Notes under the pieces: model-generated
What the model saw: the letters and a program-made list of their open reading frames with translations, nothing else
Databases searched by the model: none
What the model was told of the DNA's origin: nothing
Shown: in pieces, positions 23,166-30,096 of the stretch
Numbering within the stretch: the stretch's first letter is position 1
Layout: the number at the start of each line of letters is the position of its first letter
Assembly (NCBI GenBank): GCA_963848045.1
Contig: CAWKCC010000002.1
Location: 124,001-188,000 of the forward strand
Length of the DNA: 64,000 nucleotides
Origin: CAVUAT01 sp963848045
GTDB taxonomy: Bacteria > Actinomycetota > Thermoleophilia > Solirubrobacterales > 70-9
Reading direction: 5' to 3'
Translations under genes and position numbers: made by a program

Positions 23166-24229
23166 GCGCCGCCCCCGAGGTGCGGACCGACCAGCTCAAC
23201 GGGCTGCGCACGATCCTCGCCCCGGGCCGCGCCGAGCGCCCGGTCGAGTTCACGCCGGTCCCGCGGCGGCAGGGCGCCGAGGAGAGCTGTCCCCTCTGCG
23301 AGGGACGCGAGGACCGCACGCCACCCGAGCTCTGGGCCGACCGACCCGGGGGAGGGGCCGCCGACACGCCCGGCTGGCGGGTGCGCGCGGTGCCCAACCT
23401 CTATCCGGCGCTCGGGGGCGGAGACGTGGCGAGCGGGGCCGATGACGAGCCCGGCGCGGCCGGCGAGGGCGCTGTCGCGCAGCCGCCGCGCGACCCGCTG
23501 CGCGCCGCGGCGCGCTCCGGTGAGCCCGACCTGTTCAACTCGACTGCCGCGACCGGGGCCCACGAGGTGATCGTCAGCTCGCCGCGGCACAGCCGCTCGC
23601 TCGGCGAGCTCGCCGACGGCGAGCTGGCGGCCTCCGTGGCCGGCTGGCGCGAGCGCATGCGCGCCCACGCCGATCGCCCCTGCACCGCACTGATCGTCAA
23701 CGAGGGCGGGGGTGCGGGCGCCTCGCTGGAGCACTCCCACGCCCAGCTTTACTCGCTCGACTTCGTGCCGATCGCGATCGCGCGCGAGCGCGAGCGCTTC
23801 ACCGCCTACGGCGAGCGCACGATGGGGGGAGAGCTGCTCGCCGACATCGCCTCCGACGAGATCCGCCGCCGGGAGCGGCTGGTCGCCGTCGACGACGAGG
23901 CGCTGATCATCTGCCCCTGGGCCTCGCACTCGCCGTTCGAGCTGCGGATCGTCCCCCGTCGCGCGGAGGCCCACTTCGAGCAGGATGGCGAGACGGGCGT
24001 CGCCGCGCTGGCGACGGCGCTGCGGGCGCTGCGGGCCCGCTTCGGGGAGGAGCTCGAACTCAACCTCTGGGTGCGGACCGCGCCGCGCGGAGCCGAGCCC
24101 TTTCACTGGCACATCGACATCGCCCCCCGCCTGGCGGTCAGGGCGGGCTTCGAGTTGGCCACCGGCGTCGACATCGACACCTTCCCCCCCGAGCGCGCGG
24201 CCTCGGAGCTGCGCGAGGCGCTCGGCTAG
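23162..24229 (+). CDS. Galactose-1-phosphate uridylyltransferase-like protein (HIT superfamily)
   Basis: A 355-residue nucleotidyltransferase-like protein with the GalT fold. A zinc site is suggested by ESCPLCEGRED (Cys pair near residues 43-46). The active-site histidines are in LEHSHAQLYSLDF, where the classical GalT HPH is HSH, and FHWHIDIAPR near residue 315 completes the second half. The family includes GalT and diadenosine-polyphosphate-type phosphorylases, so the exact reaction is open. The start overlaps the GNAT stop (ATGA), so the two are coupled. Confidence 0.8.
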   Translation: MSAAPEVRTDQLNGLRTILAPGRAERPVEFTPVPRRQGAEESCPLCEGREDRTPPELWADRPGGGAADTPGWRVRAVPNLYPALGGGDVASGADDEPGAAGEGAVAQPPRDPLRAAARSGEPDLFNSTAATGAHEVIVSSPRHSRSLGELADGELAASVAGWRERMRAHADRPCTALIVNEGGGAGASLEHSHAQLYSLDFVPIAIARERERFTAYGERTMGGELLADIASDEIRRRERLVAVDDEALIICPWASHSPFELRIVPRRAEAHFEQDGETGVAALATALRALRARFGEELELNLWVRTAPRGAEPFHWHIDIAPRLAVRAGFELATGVDIDTFPPERAASELREALG

Positions 24230-24268
24230 GGTGCGCTCCGTGAACCCGACGCGCCGGGGGAGAGTCCC

Positions 24269-24673
24269 CTGATCTGGCTGCTGATCGCTGCGCTGGCGCT
24301 GGCGACGGTGCTCGCCCTCGCCTATGTGTTCGTGGTCCGCACGCGCCGCTTCGGGCGCTACGGCAGCGTCGAGGTTCCCGGCGACGAGGTGATCGAGCTG
24401 CCCGCCGGCGAGGTCGCCGTCTACTACCAGGACGCGTTCAAGTGGCGCTACTCCGAGCGCCCCCGGCCGGCCGCGGGCTTCTCGGTGCTGGTCAGCGTCG
24501 AGGGCGGCGGCGAGCGGCTCGACCTGCGGCCGCCGCGGACCGACACGGTCTACAAGTCGGGCGGGCGCAACCGCATCCCCTACGGGCTGCTCCGGGTGCC
24601 CAGGGCCGGACGCCACCGCGTCGTCTCCAGGGTTGGCGCCGATGCCGTCGAGCCGCGGGTCACCTTCGGCTGA
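24269..24673 (+). CDS. Small single-pass membrane protein, probable CTG start
   Basis: The frame encodes an N-terminal membrane helix (LIWLLIAALALATVLALAY) and a C-terminal beta-rich domain (VEVPGDEVIELPAGEVAVYY). I do not recognise a family. The first standard start is GTG 24308, which would remove half of the helix; there is no ATG, GTG or TTG between the upstream in-frame stop and 24308. CTG 24269 restores the full helix (134 residues) and overlaps a TGA in the pattern CTGA, as in two other genes of this window. The start is therefore uncertain; the coding call is fairly good. Confidence 0.6.
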   Translation: MIWLLIAALALATVLALAYVFVVRTRRFGRYGSVEVPGDEVIELPAGEVAVYYQDAFKWRYSERPRPAAGFSVLVSVEGGGERLDLRPPRTDTVYKSGGRNRIPYGLLRVPRAGRHRVVSRVGADAVEPRVTFG

Positions 24674-24674
24674 G

Positions 24675-24680
24675 TAGGCT
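24675..24680 (+). promoter_or_regulatory. Candidate -10 element (TAGGCT)
   Basis: TAGGCT ends 9 nt before ATG 24690 of the unknown 210-residue gene, immediately after the stop of the preceding gene (24673). Confidence 0.35.
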
Positions 24681-24689
24681 GAGCCTCCG

Positions 24690-25322
24690 ATGAGCCCCCC
24701 GGTCTCGCGCCCCATCCCCCGCTTCATCGCCGATGCGAGCATCGAGGGCCTGCCGTATGGCCGCTGGGCACAGCGGCTGCGCGACGCCTTCGCGGCGGCC
24801 TGCGAGCCGCACGCCGCCGAGTCCGGCGGGCCGCCCGGCGAGCTGACCTGGTTTCCCGAGCGCACCTGGGGCGAGCGCACCTATATCCCGGTGACCGCCG
24901 CGGTCCAGGGAGCCTCGACCCCGAGCGAGTACTTCGGCTATGTCTCCTTCATCCGCGCAACCGGCGGCGAGCCAGCCGACATCAAGGCCAAGGCCGACTT
25001 CACCGATGTCGTCGCCGCCGAGAACCCCGACTGGCAGATCGACCTCAACGAGGAGGTGATCGGCTTGTGGAAGGGCCACTCCGGCCAGCAGGGCGACGTC
25101 ACCCTGGTCTGGGGCACGCCGATGGTCCCGGCCGCTCAGGCGGCCACGGCCGAGATCGACTCCGAGGTGCTCGACCAGGTCAGCGTCAGCGACGAGCGCT
25201 TCACGCTGATCGCAGTAGACGCGATCAAGGGATTCCGTGACGACCTCTTCCTCGAGGTCGCCCTCTGGGGCAAGGGCCCCTCGCTGCTCGCCCGCGAGAG
25301 CCTCTACGACTCCCCCGAGTAG
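24690..25322 (+). CDS. Conserved protein of unknown function
   Basis: A 210-residue soluble protein without signal peptide or membrane helix. Notable segments are IPRFIADASIEGLPYGRW, TWFPERTWGERTYIPVTA and DWQIDLNEEVIGLWKG. The composition (aromatic, acidic) suggests a compact alpha/beta protein. I do not recognise a family. It is 16 bases downstream of the small membrane protein gene and converges with a methyltransferase 73 bases away. Confidence 0.7.
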   Translation: MSPPVSRPIPRFIADASIEGLPYGRWAQRLRDAFAAACEPHAAESGGPPGELTWFPERTWGERTYIPVTAAVQGASTPSEYFGYVSFIRATGGEPADIKAKADFTDVVAAENPDWQIDLNEEVIGLWKGHSGQQGDVTLVWGTPMVPAAQAATAEIDSEVLDQVSVSDERFTLIAVDAIKGFRDDLFLEVALWGKGPSLLARESLYDSPE

Positions 25323-25395
25323 CCGCGGGCCGGGCTCGCCGCGCGCCCGCCCGCCCTCCGGCCGCGAGCCACCCGGCCGCGGCCCGCGCCTCGCC

Positions 25396-26016
25396 TCAGC
25401 GCTCGGCGACGACGCAGAGCGACGGGTAGCCCATCCTCGCCCGCCGGGCGCGAGTGGGACGGAACCCCGCGGCTATTAGGTCCGGCCGCGGATCGAGGGG
25501 ATGCAGCCCGGCCAGCGGCCTCAAGCGCTCCGCGAGCGCCCGGGCCGGCCAGGAGGCGATTGACCCCAGCGGCCCGGCCGGTGGAGCGACGCTCACCACC
25601 CCGAGCCGCCCACCCGGCGCCAGCACCCGCCGCGCCTCCTCGAGGGTCTGCGCCCGCTCCTGCGCGTCGAGCAGGTGAAGCAGGTAGGAGGCGGTGATCA
25701 GCCCGAAGCTCCCGTCGTCGAACGGCAGGGCGCGCACGTCGGCCTCGAGCAGCCTCCAGCCTGGCGGCAGCCTCGGCGCGCGCTCGAGCATCCCCCTGGC
25801 GCGGTCGACCCCGACGGCCGAGCGGGGCGGGTGCGGCGAGCGCGCCAGCTCGCGCAGGAGCGCGGCCGTGCCGGTACCGAGATCGAGCACCGAATCCGAC
25901 TCGCGGACCTCGAGCAGATCGATCAGCGCTCTCAGGGGAAAGCGCTCGAGCGGAAGCTGGAGCCGGTAGAGCGGCGCCCAGCGAGACCACCCGTTGGCCG
26001 CGCCCTCAGCGGACAC
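25396..26016 (-). CDS. Class I SAM-dependent methyltransferase
   Basis: A 206-residue methyltransferase with motif I VLDLGTGTAALLRELA, acidic residue in GVDRARGML, motif II region FDDGSFGLITASYLLHLL, and LEEARRVLAPGGRLGVVSV. The layout is UbiE/Methyltransf_11-like. No substrate can be inferred. The start is GTG 26016. It stands alone on the minus strand and is divergent from the YCII gene across a 311-base spacer. Confidence 0.82.
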   Translation of the reverse strand: MSAEGAANGWSRWAPLYRLQLPLERFPLRALIDLLEVRESDSVLDLGTGTAALLRELARSPHPPRSAVGVDRARGMLERAPRLPPGWRLLEADVRALPFDDGSFGLITASYLLHLLDAQERAQTLEEARRVLAPGGRLGVVSVAPPAGPLGSIASWPARALAERLRPLAGLHPLDPRPDLIAAGFRPTRARRARMGYPSLCVVAER

Positions 26017-26327
26017 GACTCACCGTGCGTCTCGCCTGGCGCTGCGGGCTGTTGCCGGTGGCTGTCATCTCTGAGCTCGGGACGCGCCCCCTGCGGCCGC
26101 TCGCGTTGTTCGCCCGCGGCGCGCTGCACGGCCGATCAGGAGTGGCGGAGGCAGGCTACCGGGGGCCTCGAAGCTCCTCCCAAAGCGCTCCCGGGCCTCC
26201 CTTCTGACCCCCGCTCGAACCGCGCTCGGAGCCCCTTTTCACCCATGTCCATGCGGGAAACGGCCTGCTACGGTCCCGGCCGTGGCGGCCATGAATGAAG
26301 CGAGGGCAACCCAACGAAAGGAGAGGC
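26017..26327. other. Divergent intergenic region
   Basis: A 311-base spacer between a minus-strand methyltransferase and the plus-strand YCII gene. Short open frames exist on both strands but have no recognisable content. The right end holds a candidate promoter (TACGGT 26269-26274) and a good Shine-Dalgarno. I see nothing else in it. Confidence 0.5.
26269..26274 (+). promoter_or_regulatory. Candidate -10 element (TACGGT) for the YCII gene
   Basis: TACGGT lies 54 nt before ATG 26328, giving a leader of about 45 nt that includes AAAGGAGAGG as ribosome binding site. Confidence 0.35.
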
Positions 26328-26624
26328 ATGGCTAGATTCCTGCTGATCCACCACGGCGGCACACCGCCGGCCAGCGCCGAGGAGAGGGACGCGATGATGG
26401 CCGCCATGAGCAAGTGGATGGAGGGGCTCGGGAACGCGCTCGTCGATCCCGGCAGCCCGCTCGGCCCGCCGCGCTCGGTCGGCGGCGAAGCCAGCGCCGC
26501 CCCCAACGGCTACATGATCATCGAGGCCGACGACCAGGACGAGGCGGTGAAGATGGTCGAGGCGATGCCGGGGGCATCCGGCGAGGGGACGCGCATCGAC
26601 GTGCACGAGGCGCGCTCGGGCTAG
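26328..26624 (+). CDS. YCII-related domain protein
   Basis: A 98-residue protein of the YCII/DGPF family, a small ferredoxin-like fold often found with ECF sigma factors or as stand-alone proteins of unclear enzymatic role. Typical segments are ARFLLIHHGG, SKWMEGLGNALVDPGSPLG and YMIIEADDQDEAVKMVEAMP. The start ATG 26328 has one of the best ribosome binding sites in the window (AAAGGAGAGG, ending about 4 nt upstream). A tRNA gene follows 47 bases after the stop. Confidence 0.85.
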   Translation: MARFLLIHHGGTPPASAEERDAMMAAMSKWMEGLGNALVDPGSPLGPPRSVGGEASAAPNGYMIIEADDQDEAVKMVEAMPGASGEGTRIDVHEARSG

Positions 26625-26654
26625 CGAGGCTCCGGGGATCGCCAGCGGGGCGGC

Positions 26655-26660
26655 TACCCT
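26655..26660 (+). promoter_or_regulatory. Candidate -10 element (TACCCT) for tRNA-Arg
   Basis: TACCCT ends 11 nt before the mature tRNA 5' end. Initiation 6-8 nt downstream would leave a leader of only a few bases for RNase P. Confidence 0.45.
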
Positions 26661-26671
26661 CCGGACGGCCG

Positions 26672-26745
<74 letters not shown>

Positions 26746-26769
26746 CTGTTCTTCTTGGGCGGCAGAGGG

Positions 26770-28572
26770 CTACGGCCGCAGCGCGATGCTGATCCCGGCC
26801 CAGACGCCGCTGAGGTTCGTCGCATAGGTCGGGAAGGTGACCGGCCCGGGCGACGGGATCCCCTTGCCGGCAACGAAGACCGCGTGGTGGTTACCGGTGT
26901 CGCCGACCGGCGGCTGCTGCGGGAACCCGCTCTCGGCGCTGAAGCCCTGGGCGTTGCTGAAACTGAGGGTGGGAGCCGTCGCGGTACCGCTGTTCTCCGC
27001 GACGATCGACTCCGCGCGGGCGTTGGCGCTCACCGTCGTAAGGCCAGGGGGGGTGAAGGTCGACTGGCCGGCAGCCGACGTGCCCGTGGCGGCAGCCACG
27101 TCGAGCGGTGTCGTGGTGTTGACATTGCGATAGACGACGATTCTCGCCGACGCGCCGCCCGCGTCGGTGTTGACTCCCACGGCCGGCGCCGTGTCCCCGG
27201 TCTGGAAGAACCTGTAGAAGACGGAGAGGCTGACGTCGGCACCGGTGGGAACACCGACGGTCGCGACCTCCGTCCAGCCGGTCGGTGCGGAGCTCACGTT
27301 CTGCTTCGTGTTCGCGACGATCAGGAGCATCAGGTCATTGACGTTCAGGGAGCCGGGAATCGGCGGCGTCAGATCGCCGTTGCTCGTCCTCACCACCGTG
27401 CTTCCGGTCGCGACCCAGATCGGCGACGTCGCGGTCACGTTGAACGCGATGCTCGTCGCGGAGGTGAGCGATCCGGAGGTCGCGGTCAGCGTGTAGCCGG
27501 TTCCGGCGTTGTTGATGCGGCAGCCGGAGAAGGTCGCCACGCCGCCGCTCGCCGCCAGCGGGTTCGTCGTGCAACTCAGCGTTCCGCCGCCCGGGTTTGT
27601 GCCGATCGCGAGCGTCACGTTGCCGGTGTAGGTGGTCACCGTGTTTGCAAACTGATCCTGCACCGTGACCTGCGGCTGAGTTGCGAACGCCACACCCGCG
27701 GTCGAGCTGCTCGGCTGCTGGGTGAAGGCGAGCTTCGCCGCGGTGGCCGCGGTGACGGTCACCGGCAGGCCCGCGCCGTTGCTGATCGATCCGTCGCTGA
27801 CGACGATGCTCGCGGTCTCCGCCTTGTACAGGGTCATTACACCGTTGCTTGCGCCGCTCACGCTCGCCACTCCGCTGCTGAAGGTGATCGTCTCGGCGGT
27901 GCCGAAGTTGCGCGCCGTGCCAGTCTTGTCGGTCACGGTCGGGGTGTAGGAGCCGATCGTGCCGGCGCCCGTGAAGGTGAGGCTCTTGTCGCCGGTGTAG
28001 GCGGTGACGGTGTTCGAGCTCGCGTCCTTGGCGGTGATCGTGAGGGCGTTCGCCTGCCCGGCCGAGACGGTCGTCATCGCTGCGCTCAGCACCAGATGGG
28101 TGGCGGCGCCCGAGGCCACCGAGACGCTGGTCGTCGCGCTCGTCGCGGTCCACGTCCGCCAGTGGGCGGTCACCGTGTAGCCGTAGGTGCCGGCCGAGAG
28201 GCCGGAGTCGGTGCAGGACGTCACCGTCGTGGGCGCTGCGACCGTGGGGCAGTCGCCGCCGGGCGCGCCGCCGTCGCGGCTGACGTGATAGGTGACCGTG
28301 CCCAGGCCGAGGGGGGGCGGAACGGCCGACCAGCTGAGCTGGACCGTGCCCGCTCCAGGCGTCGCGCTGGTGATCGCGGGCGCGTTCAGCGTCGAGACCG
28401 CCGCGCTGCCCGTGCCGGCCCCCGCCGACAGGAAGTAGGCGAGCGCAGCGGCTCCGAGAGCGAACACGAGGATGGGGGCGATGGCCAGCAGGCCGACGGC
28501 GCGACGCCTGCGGGGGCGAGGAGTCGTGGATTCGCGGCGGGGCACCAGCGCGCAGAGGGCGGGCGAGATCAT
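26770..28572 (-). CDS. Large exported FN3/Ig-like adhesin-type protein
   Basis: A 600-residue envelope protein. An Arg-rich N-terminus and membrane helix (AVGLLAIAPILVFALGAAAL) are followed by AYFLSAGAGTG, similar to the processing region of the TasA-like gene upstream. The outside part has a fibronectin-III-like domain (about 64-150), an Ig-like domain (about 155-270), a second Ig-like repeat of a common bacterial type (AKLAFTQQPSSSTAGVAF, about 275-385), and a C-terminal beta-domain ending SGVWAGISIALRP. The start ATG 28572 overlaps the stop of the LPFTG gene (ATGA). No C-terminal anchor is seen, so it may stay attached by its N-terminal helix. Confidence 0.82.
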   Translation of the reverse strand: MISPALCALVPRRESTTPRPRRRRAVGLLAIAPILVFALGAAALAYFLSAGAGTGSAAVSTLNAPAITSATPGAGTVQLSWSAVPPPLGLGTVTYHVSRDGGAPGGDCPTVAAPTTVTSCTDSGLSAGTYGYTVTAHWRTWTATSATTSVSVASGAATHLVLSAAMTTVSAGQANALTITAKDASSNTVTAYTGDKSLTFTGAGTIGSYTPTVTDKTGTARNFGTAETITFSSGVASVSGASNGVMTLYKAETASIVVSDGSISNGAGLPVTVTAATAAKLAFTQQPSSSTAGVAFATQPQVTVQDQFANTVTTYTGNVTLAIGTNPGGGTLSCTTNPLAASGGVATFSGCRINNAGTGYTLTATSGSLTSATSIAFNVTATSPIWVATGSTVVRTSNGDLTPPIPGSLNVNDLMLLIVANTKQNVSSAPTGWTEVATVGVPTGADVSLSVFYRFFQTGDTAPAVGVNTDAGGASARIVVYRNVNTTTPLDVAAATGTSAAGQSTFTPPGLTTVSANARAESIVAENSGTATAPTLSFSNAQGFSAESGFPQQPPVGDTGNHHAVFVAGKGIPSPGPVTFPTYATNLSGVWAGISIALRP

Positions 28573-29249
28573 CGGCGGGCCTCCGCAGCGCGGGTCGCCG
28601 CAGCGGAGCGCGGCGCCCTCGAGGCGCGGCGCAGGGTCGCGCCGGCGAGGCCAAGGAGGACGCCGGCGCCGGCCAGCAACCAGAGGAGGAGGCCGGTGAA
28701 CGGCAGCACGCCGGTGGAGTTCTCCTGCGCCTGCGCCGCCTGGCCGGCCGCCGCGTCCTGCACTCTCCAGGCGTAGCGGAGCGTCAGCTCGGCGTTCTTG
28801 CACACATCCTGGTTGCTACCCGAATCGATCATCTGAATGCTCGGGGCGCCGGCGCCCTTGGCCGGCAGCGTGACCGAGCCCCTCGCCGGCACGGCTATCC
28901 CCCGCTTGGGGAGCTTCGCCGGGCCGGTCCGGAACCAGTCGGCGCTGCAGCCGGACGTATCAGTGGACAGGACGCCGACCGAGACGCGGGTGAAGTAGAC
29001 GGTGTCGCTGGTCGGGTTGCTGAGCGTCAGCGGGATCGACTTGGCTCGGGCGCCCGGATAGAGCAACCCGGGCACGTCCGCCTTGATGCTGATCTTCGAC
29101 GGCGTCGATGAGACGCCCTGCGCTCCCGCGGCCGCGGGGAGCCAGCATGCGACGACGATCGCGGCCGCCAGGCCGAGAACCACCGACGGGACCGCGAGCA
29201 CGCGTGTCCTCTTCGCTTCGCTTGCTGTCGATCGGTGAGTCACTGGCAT
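28569..29249 (-). CDS. LPFTG-anchored surface protein, relative of the TasA-like subunit
   Basis: A 226-residue exported protein. A signal peptide occupies residues 15-43. The outside domain has LLYPG, TLSNPTSDT, SGCSADWF (Cys101) and MIDSGSNQDVCKN (Cys150), the same landmarks as the upstream small protein. The end is a classic sortase signal: LPFTG at 182-186, a hydrophobic stretch at 187-206 and an Arg-rich tail. It is expected to be covalently attached to the cell wall or to a pilus-like polymer. The start is ATG 29249. It overlaps the adhesin gene by ATGA. Confidence 0.8.
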   Translation of the reverse strand: MPVTHRSTASEAKRTRVLAVPSVVLGLAAAIVVACWLPAAAGAQGVSSTPSKISIKADVPGLLYPGARAKSIPLTLSNPTSDTVYFTRVSVGVLSTDTSGCSADWFRTGPAKLPKRGIAVPARGSVTLPAKGAGAPSIQMIDSGSNQDVCKNAELTLRYAWRVQDAAAGQAAQAQENSTGVLPFTGLLLWLLAGAGVLLGLAGATLRRASRAPRSAAATRAAEARR

Positions 29250-29297
29250 CTGGATGGGTCGAGGTCGTCTCCGGTATGGCGGGACGGGCAGCCCGAT

Positions 29298-29323
29298 GGG
29301 CCGGCCGCCGAGGCGGCCGGCCC
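29298..29323 (-). other. Perfect GC-rich inverted repeat between the subunit gene and the LPFTG gene
   Basis: GGGCCGGCCGCC (29298-29309) and its exact complement (29312-29323) flank two bases, giving a very stable hairpin in the 143-base gap between two co-directional genes. No U-tract follows on the minus strand. It could act as an attenuator or as an RNA-stability element that sets the ratio of upstream to downstream products. Confidence 0.5.
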
Positions 29324-29392
29324 TATTCGGGCAGGTAGGAGGCGGCACGGGCGCTCACACCCATGGATCCCAGGGTGTTCGCGTGCGCGTGC

Positions 29393-29881
29393 CTAGCTTG
29401 CCGTGACCAGGATGTCGGGGGTCACGCTCTTGCAAGCGTTCTGGTTGGTGCCCGATTCGATCATCGTCACGTCGGTGCTGCCGGTCGTGGTTCCGGCGGG
29501 AGCGATGGTGGCCGCAGCCGGGCTGTTGTTCGCCGCCGAGAACCAGGCGACGAGGCAGCCCGGAACCGGGGTGCCGCTCTGCTCGACATTGCCCGATCCG
29601 TCGTTGACGACCGCGGCTGTGGTGCCATTCAGGAACTGGTTGCCCGAGCCGTTGTTCGTGACCGTGTAGTTGACCGTGGACGTACCCGAGCCCGGATACA
29701 TCGTGCCGGTGGTCGCCTGGAAGGTGACTCCCCAGGCTGTTGACGTGCCGACATTGGCCTGACCGGTGCCAGACCCCGTGTCGGTGAAGTACGCGATCGC
29801 GCCTGCGACGACCGCCACAACCGCCAGCGGGCCGAGGACCGCAGCCACTCGCTTCTTGGACTTCGTGAACCTGCGATTCAT
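29393..29881 (-). CDS. TasA/camelysin-like exported subunit (SipW-type leader)
   Basis: A 162-residue exported protein. The leader is MNRRFTKSKK followed by a hydrophobic core and AIAYFTDTGSGTGQANVGT, the pattern seen in SipW-processed TasA/camelysin-like proteins. The mature domain is beta-rich and Ser/Thr/Asn/Gly-rich, with MYPGSGTSTVNYTVTNN, GCLVAWF (Cys109) and MIESGTNQNACK (Cys150). The last two motifs recur in the LPFTG protein encoded next, so the two share a domain. ATG 29881 has a strong AGGAGG ribosome binding site. It is the first gene of the three, as expected for a major subunit. The exact family is inferred. Confidence 0.72.
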   Translation of the reverse strand: MNRRFTKSKKRVAAVLGPLAVVAVVAGAIAYFTDTGSGTGQANVGTSTAWGVTFQATTGTMYPGSGTSTVNYTVTNNGSGNQFLNGTTAAVVNDGSGNVEQSGTPVPGCLVAWFSAANNSPAAATIAPAGTTTGSTDVTMIESGTNQNACKSVTPDILVTAS

Positions 29882-29929
29882 TGGATGCCTCCTACGTCTG
29901 TTTACTTTCGCGCCCTCCGCTTCTGAGAG

Positions 29930-29944
29930 CGCACGTTCAGTGCG
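29930..29944 (-). other. Small hairpin in the leader of the TasA-like gene
   Basis: CGCAC and GTGCG form a 5-bp stem around five bases, about 50 nt upstream of ATG 29881. The role is unknown. Confidence 0.25.
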
Positions 29945-30096
29945 ATATCGGTTCCCCACTCGAATCCTTGAGCAGCGCCCCCCGGTATCCACCTGGTGGA
30001 AGGGGCACGGATGAGGGCGCTTCGGGCGCGGGACGCCGTCTCGACGTGGCGCTCGGCCCAAGCGAGCACCAGGTTGCCCCGAGCGGGGCGCTGGAT

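Noticed and set aside
26755..28776. A 673-codon plus-strand frame opposite the adhesin gene
   Set aside because: It has no domains and an Arg/Gly/Asp-rich composition, while the minus strand encodes recognisable FN3/Ig domains with an exported N-terminus.
29960..29968. Nine-base match (TCGAATCCT) to the tRNA-Arg T-loop, as a possible attachment-site repeat
   Set aside because: It is too short, does not include the tRNA 3' end, and no integrase is present; chance is the simpler explanation.
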